Shown here: positions 36,721 through 46,262 of the stretch, piece after piece
How positions within the stretch are numbered: position 1 is the stretch's first letter
Layout of the letters: each line of letters begins with the position of its first letter
Assembly (NCBI GenBank): GCA_024742875.1
Contig: JANSXP010000014.1
Coordinates: 1-64,000 of the forward strand
Reading direction: 5' to 3'
Source: Planctomycetaceae bacterium
GTDB lineage: Bacteria; Planctomycetota; Planctomycetia; Planctomycetales; Planctomycetaceae
DNA: 64,000 nucleotides
The notes under the pieces: generated by a model
The model's database searches: none
What the model was told of the DNA's origin: nothing
Seen by the model: only the letters and a program-made list of their open reading frames with translations
Program-made: the position numbers and the translations under genes

Positions 36721-37296
36721 CTATTGCTTTCGCGAAATACGGCTCAGAATCCGGCGCACATGGCGGTCGGAAACGCCCATCTGCTCAGCAATTTCTGCCT
36801 GCGTGGCACCGCTCATTTTTAGTCGGAGCAGTTCCCGAGCGCTTTCGTTTTCATCACCGTTGAGGCGGTCCCAGCTTTCGCGCGCTACGGCAAACTGACT
36901 GGGCGTTGGCTCGCTGTATTTGCGACGATTGTCTTTTTCAACGGCCGGCAACTCCTCAGACGCTCCGTTGGATTCTCGCCTTGTCCTGGCACGGCGTCCG
37001 GCATCGATGACTTTGTTCTGCGCCATGCGCGAAAGGAAGCCGGCCAGTTCACCGGAGGTATCGAACTTCTGTACGATTGAGATATGCCCAAAAAACGAAG
37101 CCCAGACCGCCTGCTCAAAATCCTGGGAGTCAAATCGATCGCGCAGGCCACGGTTCATACGACGACGCACGGCCTTGAGAATATGACCACCGTACTCGCT
37201 GACGATCTGGGCAGCAGCATTGTCGTCGCCAGCGGCGACCTGCTGCAGCAACTCCCGAAATCGGTCACGTGGTAGTTCGTCAGCTTCCTGGTCCAT
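36721..37296 (-). CDS. ECF RNA polymerase sigma factor (planctomycete kinase-linked type)
   Basis: 191 residues. Region 2 is at about 35-100 (GGHILKAVRRRMNRGLRDRFDSQDFEQAVWASFF, then ELAGFLSRMAQNKVIDAGRR), region 4 at the end (LRLKMSGATQAEIAEQMGVSDRHVRRILSRI). The spacer between them is long and charged. This type of ECF factor is widespread in planctomycetes and typically lies next to a Ser/Thr kinase, as here; control by phosphorylation instead of an anti-sigma factor has been proposed for the group. No anti-sigma gene is adjacent. Confidence 0.9.
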   Translation of the reverse strand: MDQEADELPRDRFRELLQQVAAGDDNAAAQIVSEYGGHILKAVRRRMNRGLRDRFDSQDFEQAVWASFFGHISIVQKFDTSGELAGFLSRMAQNKVIDAGRRARTRRESNGASEELPAVEKDNRRKYSEPTPSQFAVARESWDRLNGDENESARELLRLKMSGATQAEIAEQMGVSDRHVRRILSRISRKQ

Positions 37297-37371
37297 GTTC
37301 GGCTCCGCATAGGTGACCAGCCCGCCCTCAAACGGACTGGTGTCGTGTCGGAATCAAAGAAACGGGCAGGA

Positions 37372-37887
37372 CTAGTCGTCTTCCCCCGTTTCCACGGGCT
37401 CTACGTCGTCGCCATCTGCGCCATCTGCGCCATCTGCGCCGCCATCGACATCCAGATCGGCTTCAGCGTCACCGGCGTCGGCGTCCACTTCCGCCTCTTC
37501 GGTCGCCTCTGCCTTGGCGCGAGACTTTTTCGTCTTGGGAGCGTCCGGCTCATCAGGAACCATTGGGTTTCCTTCTGAGTCCAGCGGCTCTTTGATCGGC
37601 TGCAGGAAGTAGCGACGCTTCCCTTTCGCCAGCAGAGACTCTAGCTTCTCTTCTGCTTTGTCCCGCTCATGATAGAGATACCGTCCCTCTTCCCTCATCG
37701 TGCTGCTGTACAGCACCCAGATCAGACGGCGGCGGGCCGGCGTATCGGCTTTTTTCTTCCGGGAACGCGTGGTCGCTTTTTTCTTGGCCGCCTTTTTCTT
37801 TTTCGCCTTTTTCTTGGCGGGTGCGGCCTCTTCCATTGCTTCGGCCGCTTCCACTTCGCGGCGCATGTTCAGTCGGCTTTTTGCCAT
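37372..37887 (-). CDS. Bipolar charged protein with Lys-rich head and acidic tail
   Basis: 171 residues. Residues 20-50 are Lys/Ala-rich (AKKKAKKKKAAKKKATTRSRKKK), like histone H1 or HC1-type tails. A compact middle (about 52-105) reads RRLIWVLYSSTMREEGRYLYHERDKAEEKLESLLAKGKRRYFLQPI. The last 60 residues are Asp/Glu/Ala/Gly-rich. It may bind nucleic acid through the basic head and be modulated by the acidic tail; this is inference from composition. Part of the tail is coded by a 9-base tandem repeat. No known enzyme motif. Confidence 0.72.
   Translation of the reverse strand: MAKSRLNMRREVEAAEAMEEAAPAKKKAKKKKAAKKKATTRSRKKKADTPARRRLIWVLYSSTMREEGRYLYHERDKAEEKLESLLAKGKRRYFLQPIKEPLDSEGNPMVPDEPDAPKTKKSRAKAEATEEAEVDADAGDAEADLDVDGGADGADGADGDDVEPVETGEDD
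37411..37437 (-). repeat. Three tandem copies of a 9-base unit inside the acidic tail
   Basis: GCCATCTGC is repeated three times exactly; on the coding (minus) strand it encodes the Gly-Ala-Asp repeats of the preceding protein. Slippage here would change length in steps of three residues and keep the frame. Confidence 0.8.
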
Positions 37888-37964
37888 TTTGCGGTGTCGT
37901 TCAGGTCTGTAGAAGAAAAAACAACGTCAGGTGACGAAATCGAATCCGGTAGAATATCAGGACG

Positions 37965-37998
37965 GCGTGCAAAATCAACGGGAGTCGTCACACTCCCG
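37965..37998 (-). terminator. Probable terminator after thiC
   Basis: On the minus strand, CGGGAGT-GTGACG-ACTCCCG (7 bp) is followed by TTGATTTTGC. It sits 75 bases beyond the thiC stop. The T tract is interrupted, so strength is uncertain. Confidence 0.5.
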
Positions 37999-38072
37999 AT
38001 AGTGGCTTCCTCGGCCGGCAACGTGATCCACGGTGACGACTGAACGTCCGTAAAGTATTTGCTGCAAGCCGT

Positions 38073-39875
38073 TTACGAAGCATCCGTATCGATAATCTGC
38101 AGCAACTGAGCCTTTTCCGCGGTCGCCACATCGCTGTGGCAGTCCGCTTTGGACTCTTCGGCTCCCATTTTTCGACGGGTTTTGGAAGCGAGGCGGTGGA
38201 CCTCGTCGGGGCTGAGCACGCCCCGTTTTTCGAGAATCTCTTTCTGCTCCTCGGTAAGAGCGTCAGTGACTTTCGCGTTCTCCCACTGAAATTCTTGCGC
38301 CTTGCCGCTGGCAAACGCCTGAATTTCTTTGCTTATTCGCACGCTGCACCAATCGTGGCCGCACATGGCACAGAAGTCGGTGTCAACGTCCAGATCCTCG
38401 TCGTGGTACGCACGTGCCACGTCCGGATCAAAACTCAGCTCAAAGTGCTTCTCCCAGTTCAGAGCAGCGCGAGCCCGGGTCAGGTCGTCATCCCGATCTC
38501 GGGATCCCGGAATCCCCAAAGCGACGTCCGCCGAGTGCGCGGCAATCTTATAGGCCACGCAGCCCTGCTTTACGTCATCCTTCTTGGGCAGGCCCAGATG
38601 CTCTTTCGGCGTGACGTAGCACAGCATGCTGGCTCCATGCCACGCGGCACTCGTCGCGCCAATACAACTGGTGATGTGGTCGTACCCCGGAAAGATGTCG
38701 GTCACAAGTGGGCCGAGCACGTAAAACGGGGCACCGTGACAAAGACGACGCTGCAGCTTCATGTTGAATTCGATCTGATCAAGTGGCACATGTCCGGGCC
38801 CCTCGATCATCACCTGCACGCCCTTTTTCCACGCCTTCTCTGTGAGTTCTCCCAGCGTTGACAGCTCGGCCAGCTGCGCCAGGTCAGTGGCGTCCGCCAG
38901 ACCGCCAGGACGCAGACCGTCACCGATGCTGAACGTCACATCATGCCGCTTCATGACTTCGCAGATGTCGTCCCACAGCGTGTACATGGGGTTTTGGTCG
39001 TCATGATGGATCATCCATTTGGCCAGCAGCGAGCCGCCACGGCTCACGATGCCAATCAGGCGGTCCTTCACCAAATCCAGATGTTCCTTCAGAACGCCCG
39101 CGTGAATCGTGAAATAGTCAACTCCCTGCTGAGCCTGGTGCTCAAGAGAATCCAAAATGATCTCCGCGTTCAGGTCTTCGATCCGCCGCCCAATGATCAT
39201 GCTGTAAATGGGGACGGTGCCGATCGGCACAGTGCTGTTTTCCACGATGGCACTGCGGCAGGCGTCGAGATCTCCGCCGGTGGACAGGTCCATGACCGTG
39301 TCAGCCCCCCACCGTTCCGCCCACTGCAGCTTTTCCACTTCCTCCGATGTGCCCGAAGAAACGGGAGACGCCCCCATGTTGGCGTTGATTTTGGTTTTGG
39401 AAGCGCGGCCGATGGCCATAGGATCGAGATTGTACTTCAGGTGATGCTTGTTTGCGGGAATCACCATCCGACCAGCAGCCACCTCATCCCGCACCTGCTC
39501 AGGAGTGAGATGCTCTTCCCGGTCCGCAACGCGGAGCATTTCGGGGGTGATTGTTCCGAGCCGCGCAAACTCCAGCTGGGTCACAGGCTGGAAATCGGAC
39601 GGAGGCTGCCAGGCGTCAGCACATTCGTAGTTGTCTTCAAAACCGGACTGACGGGACCAGTCATCCGGCATAAAGTCCCACGCAGTCCTGCTCGACGGTT
39701 CCGGCATCCCCGGTGTATCGGGAGACGAATAGGTTTTGGCTCCAGCTCGGCCAGGAGCGATCTGGGGAGCGGCGGAGAAGCTGCCGGGAGTCGTACCCGC
39801 ACTTGTGGAACTGGGATCTGACGCCACGATGCCGGGAAGAAACTCCTGCACGCGCGACAAATGATTAATGCTCAT
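38073..39875 (-). CDS. thiC: Phosphomethylpyrimidine synthase ThiC
   Basis: 600 residues from the ATG at 39875 (GAAGG eight bases upstream); the 106-codon upstream extension is rejected. ThiC is a radical SAM enzyme that turns aminoimidazole ribotide into HMP phosphate for thiamine. Seen: [64 protein letters not shown], and the C-terminal cluster motif C502-x2-C505-x4-C510 ([10 protein letters not shown]). The N-terminal 100 residues match the usual ThiC extension. I find no TPP riboswitch core in the 250 bases upstream, so regulation differs from that in most bacteria or is absent. Confidence 0.96.
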   Translation of the reverse strand: MSINHLSRVQEFLPGIVASDPSSTSAGTTPGSFSAAPQIAPGRAGAKTYSSPDTPGMPEPSSRTAWDFMPDDWSRQSGFEDNYECADAWQPPSDFQPVTQLEFARLGTITPEMLRVADREEHLTPEQVRDEVAAGRMVIPANKHHLKYNLDPMAIGRASKTKINANMGASPVSSGTSEEVEKLQWAERWGADTVMDLSTGGDLDACRSAIVENSTVPIGTVPIYSMIIGRRIEDLNAEIILDSLEHQAQQGVDYFTIHAGVLKEHLDLVKDRLIGIVSRGGSLLAKWMIHHDDQNPMYTLWDDICEVMKRHDVTFSIGDGLRPGGLADATDLAQLAELSTLGELTEKAWKKGVQVMIEGPGHVPLDQIEFNMKLQRRLCHGAPFYVLGPLVTDIFPGYDHITSCIGATSAAWHGASMLCYVTPKEHLGLPKKDDVKQGCVAYKIAAHSADVALGIPGSRDRDDDLTRARAALNWEKHFELSFDPDVARAYHDEDLDVDTDFCAMCGHDWCSVRISKEIQAFASGKAQEFQWENAKVTDALTEEQKEILEKRGVLSPDEVHRLASKTRRKMGAEESKADCHSDVATAEKAQLLQIIDTDAS

Positions 39876-40082
39876 CGTGGAACCTTCGACCAAAGAAATC
39901 ACCGCCCCGGCAGTCCGCGCAGGGCGGACGCATCCTAGTAAACCACCGCGTTTTTGCAATGAATGGCGGACAGTCGACGAGCCTCGCCCGGCGCTCTGCG
40001 GCGAAGCAGCGAGAGCAGATTCCGCATGAAGTCCCCCCGCGAGTTCGCGGCGTTCGCCCGGGATGCGGCTGGGGTCGCAGAC

Positions 40083-40128
40083 CAGAATTCCCCCCCGGCA
40101 GAATTCCCTCCAGCAGAATTCCCCCCGG
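40083..40128. repeat. Three tandem 15-16 base units upstream of thiC
   Basis: Copies of CAGAATTCCCnCC(C)GG-type sequence at 40083-40098, 40099-40113 and 40114-40128, each with an EcoRI-like GAATTC followed by a C-run. On the minus strand they read as G-runs, potentially G-rich structure. They lie between the PAS gene and thiC, within the possible thiC leader. Confidence 0.8.
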
Positions 40129-40155
40129 CAAGCCGACTCGTTCCCTGGCGGCCAG

Positions 40156-40764
40156 TTAGCCGCTGCGGGATTCCTGTAACAGGACGTCAACATCGCGTCG
40201 CAGGGATTCGGCTGCCCTTTGCAGCTTGCTCAGGGCGATGTTCAGCGGCTGGTCGGCCTCGGAGCTTTGCAGTTCGCGCAGTTGGTCAACGATCACTTCT
40301 GCCGAGATTGAGATAACGGTCACGTCCTTGACAATCCAGTCGTGCCAGCGTGCCGCCAGTTCGCGGACCTCACTGCGTTCGCTGGCGGGATTGGTCACCT
40401 CGGACACCGCCGGTAACCCCGAAACATCCAACCCGGAGATGAGATGGCCAAAAAACTGGCCATTCACGTCAAAGCGAGGTTCTGCCCTAAGAATGAACTG
40501 CCGGATGGCGTTGTCGAAGCGGCGAAGGCGGAACCAGCCGTCGACGGTCGCCTGGGAAGCAGTCGCCTTTTGCAGCTCAAGGCGAAAACGGTCAAGATCG
40601 TCTGCGTCAACGACCTGCTCCCAGCCCGTTGTCGCATCTGCGTCGAGCAGGCGACGTGCCGCCGGATTAAACGAAAGAGGAACGCCTCGGTGATCAGAAA
40701 AGATCAGAATTCCGGGGGCCGTAGTTCGTTCGACATCGGCGATATCGGGATGTGGGGTATCCAC
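40156..40764 (-). CDS. PAS-domain protein without output domain
   Basis: 202 residues from a GTG at 40764 with AAAGGTGG upstream. Residues about 15-110 look like a PAS domain: [40 protein letters not shown] is the typical PAS start, [13 protein letters not shown]-like strands follow. Residues 120-200 are helical, with a coiled-coil look ([36 protein letters not shown]), resembling a dimerisation helix pair of a sensor kinase, but no His-kinase ATPase domain is present. It may sense a signal and act through protein contact. It is separated from thiC by 280 bases. Confidence 0.65.
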   Translation of the reverse strand: MDTPHPDIADVERTTAPGILIFSDHRGVPLSFNPAARRLLDADATTGWEQVVDADDLDRFRLELQKATASQATVDGWFRLRRFDNAIRQFILRAEPRFDVNGQFFGHLISGLDVSGLPAVSEVTNPASERSEVRELAARWHDWIVKDVTVISISAEVIVDQLRELQSSEADQPLNIALSKLQRAAESLRRDVDVLLQESRSG

Positions 40765-41161
40765 GCAACGCCACCTTTCAGGAGAAAGACACGTTCGAAT
40801 CTGCGATCTACACGAAACTACGTCCGACTCCACACCCCGGCAAGAGCACCTTAACGACTAATTGTCGCCTTAGAGGGTATGTCCTATCACCAATCTCCGC
40901 TGAGCATTATGGCCCTACCCTTAAGTAGTACTTCACCTACGTAAACTCAGTATTCACAAACGTCACCCTGAGAACGTCTGGAGAGCCAAAACGCCCCCTC
41001 GGCGTCCACCGCGCCAGATCATCCTTAAGACCGTTGTGTGCGCCAATCACTGCGGAGAACGGCTGACAGAACGGCATTCGTGGAATGGTGGGCCGGAATT
41101 CTGTAGACTTGGGACACACACGGATTGGAAGTTTCTCTGACATCGGCCCCCTCTCACCAGA
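40765..41161. other. Divergent intergenic region between PAS gene and glutamine synthetase
   Basis: The segment 40850-40960 is lower in GC than its surroundings, consistent with promoter DNA for both divergent genes. No ORF, tRNA or clear hairpin is found, and no NtrC-type or sigma-54 boxes are recognised by eye. Confidence 0.45.
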
Positions 41162-42580
41162 ATGCCTACGACAAACCGCACGCCGCGCGAGGTGATCGCT
41201 CTTTGCCGCCAACTGGAAATCAAAGCGATCGACCTGCGATTCGCCGATTTCTGTGGTCAGCAGCGTCATTTTTCCATTCCCGCAGAACAGCTGACCGAAG
41301 AACGATTTGAAGACGGCTTCGGCTTCGACGGATCCGCCATCCCGGGCTGGCAGGCCATCCATGAAAGCGACATGTTGATCGTACCGGATCCGCTGACCGC
41401 CTTTGTGGATCCCTTCATGGCGAGAACGCTCACGATGCTGTGCAGCGTAAAGGATCCGGTGACGCACCAGCGATATCCTCGGGACCCCCGCAACATCGCC
41501 CGCAAGGCCGAGATGTATATGCAGTCCACCGGCATTGCCGACCGAGTGACCATTGGGGCCGACGTGGACTTTTTTGTCTTCGATGGAGTCCGGTACGAAC
41601 AGAACGAACACGAATGCTACTACCACATTGACAGTGTTGATGGTCAGTGGAGTCGAGGAGCCGATCACGGTTTCGGTCAGCAGGTGCAGTACCGTCGCGG
41701 CTATCAGACCATGCCCCCCATGGACGGATTCCAGGACATGCGCACCGGCATCATGCTGGCGCTGCAGGAATGTGGTGTGGATGTCGCCAGCCACCACCGG
41801 GAAGTGGCTTCCGCGGGACAGGGAGAAATCGCACTGATCCCTCAGGATCTGCTCTCAATGAGTGATCGCCTGCTGCGGCTGAAGTACGTCGTACGCAACT
41901 TTGCGAGACAACAGGGCAAAGTGGCCACGTTCATGCCCAAGCCGCTGTACAACGACAACGGGTCTGGCCTGCATCTGCAGTTGGCGCTCTGGAAAGAGGA
42001 TGGCCCTCTGTTTGCAGGCCCCGGGTACGGTGGGCTCAGCGAAACCGCCATGCATGCCATGGGAGGCATTCTCAAGCATGCCCCCGCGCTGCTGGCCTTT
42101 TGCTGTCCCACAACCAACAGCTACAAGCGACTGATTCCCGGCTTTGATGCCCCCGTGAATCTGTCCTACAGCTATCGCAACCGCTCGGCCGCGATTCGTA
42201 TTCCGGCCAACTCGGGAGACGAAAACCGACGCCGTCTGGAGTTTCGCTGCCCTGACTCATCCTGCAATCCCTACCTGGCAACCTCCGCCATTTTGATGGC
42301 GATGCTCGACGGCATTCAAAATCGCACGCAGCCAGGCAAGCCGCTGGATAAAGACCTGTACGACCTGGCCCCCGAGGAACAGCACGACGTGCCGTCAACG
42401 CCCAAATGTCTGGAGGAAGCCCTCCAGGCACTGAAGGCGGACCACGAGTTCCTGCTGCGGGGTGACGTCTTCACCACGGACGTCGTCGAAAACTGGATCG
42501 TGTACAAGCAGACAGAAGAAGTCCGGGCGATCCAGCAACGACCGCATCCACATGAATTCGCCCTCTATTTTGACTGCTGA
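41162..42580 (+). CDS. Glutamine synthetase type I, active-site variant
   Basis: 472 residues, the length of GlnA. The order of motifs is canonical: FDGSAIPGW, ESDMLIVPD, EVASAGQGE (E214, E222), NGSGLH (H271), NSYKRLIPG, YRNRSAAIRIP and RRLEFRCPD. It ligates ammonia to glutamate with ATP and probably forms a dodecamer. The metal strand reads GADVDFF (D134, D136) where GlnA has GPEPEFF, the flap reads PGFDAPV (D329) where GlnA has PGYEAPV, and GSGLHLQ replaces GSGMHCH. The Tyr of the adenylylation loop is kept (Y400, DLYDLAPEE). It may be a true but altered GS, or a relative acting on another amine. Confidence 0.87.
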   Translation: MPTTNRTPREVIALCRQLEIKAIDLRFADFCGQQRHFSIPAEQLTEERFEDGFGFDGSAIPGWQAIHESDMLIVPDPLTAFVDPFMARTLTMLCSVKDPVTHQRYPRDPRNIARKAEMYMQSTGIADRVTIGADVDFFVFDGVRYEQNEHECYYHIDSVDGQWSRGADHGFGQQVQYRRGYQTMPPMDGFQDMRTGIMLALQECGVDVASHHREVASAGQGEIALIPQDLLSMSDRLLRLKYVVRNFARQQGKVATFMPKPLYNDNGSGLHLQLALWKEDGPLFAGPGYGGLSETAMHAMGGILKHAPALLAFCCPTTNSYKRLIPGFDAPVNLSYSYRNRSAAIRIPANSGDENRRRLEFRCPDSSCNPYLATSAILMAMLDGIQNRTQPGKPLDKDLYDLAPEEQHDVPSTPKCLEEALQALKADHEFLLRGDVFTTDVVENWIVYKQTEEVRAIQQRPHPHEFALYFDC

Positions 42581-42677
42581 TGTTGGCCGCTGAGCGCTGA
42601 GCGGAGACGCCCGCCATCGCCCGTGATGGGGTCGCTCATCCGCCCGCACGAAACCGTACAGATCAGCCGGACGTCGT

Positions 42678-44093
42678 TCAGATGCCCGTGTCATCCTGCG
42701 AGTGCACCATGCGTGCGGAGTTCCACTCCGGCAGATGAAAGCCGAGGCCCGTTTCATTGAGTCGGCCGGTGCCCACAGTGCCGTCGGAAATCTCAAACAT
42801 CGACGGATAGTACTGAGACCATTTTTGGTTCGGTCCGGGACAGTACTGCCGCGCGTTGCCTTCAATCGCCTGAATGCCGGGGATGCGGGCGGCAAGGCTG
42901 GAAGACTGCAGAAACGACCCGCCCGGACACGTCAGATCCTGCACGCACAAGAACATGCCAAACTTCTGAGCGGCGGCCGCGGCCAGCAGCGATTCCGTCT
43001 GGCCTTTGCACGCTTTCAGCGCCACGCCCGAATAGCCCAGTTCACGACACTTCAGCAGTGATTCATAATCCACCAGCGCTTCATCAATCACTACGGGCTT
43101 GCGTTTGGCCACTTCGTGCATTTTGGCCGCGGAAGCTGCTTCCAGATCACGACTGGTTGGCTGTTCGATGTATTGAATGCGATCACAGGCAGCTGGCGCG
43201 TCGGCCGTGATCCGATCCAGAAACTCAATCACATAGTCCGCAGACTCGCACTTCTCGTTGAAGTCACAGCTGTAGTACCAATCGGCACAGCCTCGAGCGG
43301 TCTGGGCTTCGACACAGACCGCTTCGATCGCGAGTACACGCGCCACATCCCAGTCGAGGTTGTCACCCGCCAGTTTGATCTTCAGATGAGTGAGCCCATC
43401 TGCTGCGATCCACTCTCCCAGCGTGACGGGGAGGCTGTCGTCGGGACGGTCGGTGATATCGCCGGCGGTCAGCGGATCCAAAGCGCCAATCAGATGGTAC
43501 AGCGGCAAAGTGGCAACCGGCTCGCGGGAGGTGTACTGGTCAAGGTACTCGCTGGCAAACTGGTCATCCAGAAAGTAGCTGAGGTCTTCATTACAGTATT
43601 CGGCGGACAGCAGGTTGTAGGAACTCGCCTTGTGAACGCGGCCATAGGCATCATGCAGCGCTGCATCAATCGGACTGGTGGCGACCAGCTGAGCCAGTTC
43701 CGGCAGCGGTTCGGAGACACCCTGCTCCTGCGACACTTTCCCCGCCTGATGATGAAACTCGGCCCCCACGTTGAACTGAATTTCCACCGGATGGCCGTAG
43801 TCCGGATAGTCGGCAAATAATTCGCCAAAACGGGTGGCATACGCCTTCATCGCCAGTTCACTCTGGGCGGGCTCCACATCCGGTGAAGGCCACGCCCACA
43901 CGTTGCCCACCGGCATACTGCCAAATCCGGTTGCCACATGCCGGTCGCGTGTTTCTACCTGTACACGAGCGTTTATCAGGAACGTGTGATCGACGACTCG
44001 CCCGCCAAACTTCAGCGGTGCACGAAACGGCACAGGTTCGAAGTCAACTGACACGCCCAGAATGCGAATGTCGGTTGCTTTGTCTTTGCCCAT
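42678..44093 (-). CDS. Enolase-superfamily enzyme (mandelate racemase/muconate lactonizing type)
   Basis: 471 residues, start set by MGKDKATDIRILGVSVDFEPVPF. The barrel motifs are visible: HLKIKLAGDNLDWDV with K-x-K, SCDFNEKCES (Asp ligand), YIEQPTSRDLE (Glu ligand), VVIDEALVDYES (third ligand) and VALKACKGQTES (second catalytic Lys). This suggests abstraction of a proton alpha to a carboxylate, for epimerisation or elimination. Its length is above the usual 370-400, with an extended capping domain. The substrate is unknown. It is convergent with the glutamine synthetase gene, separated by 97 bases. Confidence 0.82.
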   Translation of the reverse strand: MGKDKATDIRILGVSVDFEPVPFRAPLKFGGRVVDHTFLINARVQVETRDRHVATGFGSMPVGNVWAWPSPDVEPAQSELAMKAYATRFGELFADYPDYGHPVEIQFNVGAEFHHQAGKVSQEQGVSEPLPELAQLVATSPIDAALHDAYGRVHKASSYNLLSAEYCNEDLSYFLDDQFASEYLDQYTSREPVATLPLYHLIGALDPLTAGDITDRPDDSLPVTLGEWIAADGLTHLKIKLAGDNLDWDVARVLAIEAVCVEAQTARGCADWYYSCDFNEKCESADYVIEFLDRITADAPAACDRIQYIEQPTSRDLEAASAAKMHEVAKRKPVVIDEALVDYESLLKCRELGYSGVALKACKGQTESLLAAAAAQKFGMFLCVQDLTCPGGSFLQSSSLAARIPGIQAIEGNARQYCPGPNQKWSQYYPSMFEISDGTVGTGRLNETGLGFHLPEWNSARMVHSQDDTGI

Positions 44094-44260
44094 TGTCTCG
44101 ACCTGTTCTTACCTTCAGAGGGAGTGTGCTTCGGCAGGACGGGAACGAAGAGTGATCCACTGGGCCGGTTGTTTGCCCCTGCAGCCGTCCATTAATGGTA
44201 TAGTGTCAGCAATCGCCGGCAAACAGGCGACCCACTCAGTGGCGTGATTTCAGAGAAATC

Positions 44261-45466
44261 CTACAGCCGCTGAAGACGATCGATTTGCCCTTGATATTTC
44301 CGCAGCCACTTCGCAGTGATCTGCCAGCATCCTGGCGGAAGTAAGTCGGCCAGGGCTTGCAGATCGCCGGCGGACACATCATCGATATCAGACAGGTAGA
44401 CCGAGCACAGTGGTGTGTGAGGCGGCACGCAGGCGCCGGGATTGGGAATATCGGCCAGCCAGAACCGCGCTGGGTGACTGTGGGAATAGCGGCAGGCGAA
44501 CAGACGGTCCGAAAGAGCTTTGGAAATCACGAGCGACCGCGGAGAGTACACGACCAGCCGCACGATGGGCCGGGACTGAAACCGGACAGGCTCCGTTGGT
44601 GCGCCGGCAAATGCGGCCAGCTGACGTCGCACAACGCCGGGACCGCTGTCGCACACCTGTGTTTCGTGAGACGCCGTGATTCGCAGATTGGCTTCCACAA
44701 CGTGTGGCACGCCGTCGTGCAGAACACAATCCATCCCCCAGAATCCCAGCAGGTTTTCGTTTGTATGCAGTGCGGTTGCGGCGGGCTCAAGGGCGGTCTG
44801 CAACACGGGTGACGGGTTGACGACTCCCACATTGCCGCAGAAGTCGAACCCCGTGGCGTTCAGCGATGCCACTCCGGATAACTGCAGCGCCATTCCCACC
44901 AGCAAGGGCTGACGAGTTTGCGGAGCTGAGTACCAGGTACACGAAAACACCGGGCCGCTGAGTTGCTCCTGCAGAAAGCTGGCAACCAGACTGCCAGCGG
45001 CAGGCGTGGAATCTTCCGACCAGCGCGTCACCCCGAGGCCGCCAGAGGAATCCATTTGCTTGTGCAGCCACTTTGCAACAACAGGATCTCTGTCCTCCGG
45101 CGTGAGCGACCAGCGTGGCACAGCGCAGCCAGCCTGCTGCAACATTGCAAACAGGCGGTCTGGCGATCGCCGGATCGTGGAGGCTGATCCGGCGACCCTG
45201 CGCTGCTGCTGCAGACGCTGGAGCAGTTCCTCATGAGATTCGCCGCCGCCGACCACAATGGCTGGCACCTCTGCGGGGAGATGACGCACCACTTCGGCCG
45301 CCTGGGAAAACCCTGCGATGGTGCGGCACTCCTCCTCCACCACGCAGGCTCGCAGATCACGATCACCGAACATATCAACGCAGAACGGAACCAGCCCCTC
45401 TGCCAGCGCAGACTCAGCGAGGCTGCGCACACTGGCACCGATGAGGATAATCCGCTCTTGCTTCAA
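44261..45466 (-). CDS. ATP-grasp domain protein
   Basis: 401 residues. The N-terminus is a Rossmann-like pre-grasp domain (IILIGASVRSLAESALAEG, a G-x-S nucleotide-binding start). The grasp core has the lysine strand DPVVAKWLHKQMDSSGGLGV and ends in FWGMDCVLHDGVPHVVEANLRITASHE, the metal-binding E-x-N of the fold. ATP-grasp enzymes join a carboxylate to an amine or thiol with ATP. Related proteins occur in planctomycetes with tetrahydromethanopterin C1 genes, but none of those genes is in this window, so that role is only a possibility. No neighbour shares a transcript with certainty. Confidence 0.75.
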   Translation of the reverse strand: MKQERIILIGASVRSLAESALAEGLVPFCVDMFGDRDLRACVVEEECRTIAGFSQAAEVVRHLPAEVPAIVVGGGESHEELLQRLQQQRRVAGSASTIRRSPDRLFAMLQQAGCAVPRWSLTPEDRDPVVAKWLHKQMDSSGGLGVTRWSEDSTPAAGSLVASFLQEQLSGPVFSCTWYSAPQTRQPLLVGMALQLSGVASLNATGFDFCGNVGVVNPSPVLQTALEPAATALHTNENLLGFWGMDCVLHDGVPHVVEANLRITASHETQVCDSGPGVVRRQLAAFAGAPTEPVRFQSRPIVRLVVYSPRSLVISKALSDRLFACRYSHSHPARFWLADIPNPGACVPPHTPLCSVYLSDIDDVSAGDLQALADLLPPGCWQITAKWLRKYQGQIDRLQRL

Positions 45467-45530
45467 CGCTGTTTCACCGACTGCTCAGCAGCACAACCGC
45501 CCCGGGAAGCCGCCCACAATGGGCCGTGGA

Positions 45531-46142
45531 TCAGCGTTCTGCTGTCAGCAGCGTACCAGTTGCCGGTCGTTCGTCGTAGGGTCGATTCACGGCCAGCACC
45601 CGACCGTTTTTCATCGTCACACGCGCCTGAACAAACTGCGACGCCAGTTTGGGATCGGGCTTCACAAACAGAACCGAGCGACTGCCCGGCTTTTCGTCTC
45701 TGTGAACCCAGCCGGTGACCACACGATCGGGCTTCACAGAGACAGCGACCCCGGCGCGTTTCGGGGCCGTTGTCAGCGGCGGCAATTCAGCCCCTTCGTC
45801 CAGGTACTTCCACGGATTAAACCAGCTCGGACGGGCGGGCTGACCGTAACCGGCTGGCGTTCCGGCTGGCATTCCGCCGCCGCACCCACAGTCCGCACCA
45901 GGTTCCGGCAGCATGTAGTAAATGGTCTGTGGCTCCGTGGATCGGACAGGTCGGCCACGCAGGTACCACCGCAGGTAAGGCTTCACCGTGGATTGATACT
46001 GAGCGTCAAATCGCCAGTCGAAACGCTCCGCGGCGGCCGCGTAACGGCTGTCCGCGGGTGACGTCATGACCTGTGCCTGGCCGCAACGGGGTGCTAAGAT
46101 GGCCGTGAGAAGGCAAATACCAGAACAAATGATCGTACGCAT
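45531..46142 (-). CDS. Secreted protein of unknown function
   Basis: 203 residues with a signal peptide (IICSGICLLTAILAPRCGQAQ). A Tyr/Arg-rich stretch (YQSTVKPYLRWYLRGRPV) is followed by a Gly/Cys/Pro-rich segment (DCGCGGGMPAGTPAGYGQPARP) and a beta-rich end (VAVSVKPDRVVTGWVHRDE and VQARVTMKNGRVLAVNRPY). No domain is recognised. It follows the ATP-grasp gene's start by 64 bases on the same strand and could be co-transcribed upstream of it. The low-complexity central part suggests an envelope or matrix role, which is inference. Confidence 0.65.
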   Translation of the reverse strand: MRTIICSGICLLTAILAPRCGQAQVMTSPADSRYAAAAERFDWRFDAQYQSTVKPYLRWYLRGRPVRSTEPQTIYYMLPEPGADCGCGGGMPAGTPAGYGQPARPSWFNPWKYLDEGAELPPLTTAPKRAGVAVSVKPDRVVTGWVHRDEKPGSRSVLFVKPDPKLASQFVQARVTMKNGRVLAVNRPYDERPATGTLLTAER

Positions 46143-46262
46143 TTTCGATTCCTGCAGCCCGCAGTCATTGAAGAGGGGAAGTCCGCGAGGCCGTTATACC
46201 GGTCGATGCGACCGCCTTCAACAAACTGGGACATCTGCGTCAAATAGCAAGAAGGTAAGTCT

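Noticed and set aside
39876-40160. TPP riboswitch before thiC
   Set aside because: No CTGAGA core or the second conserved segment is visible on the minus strand; recorded as absent in the findings.
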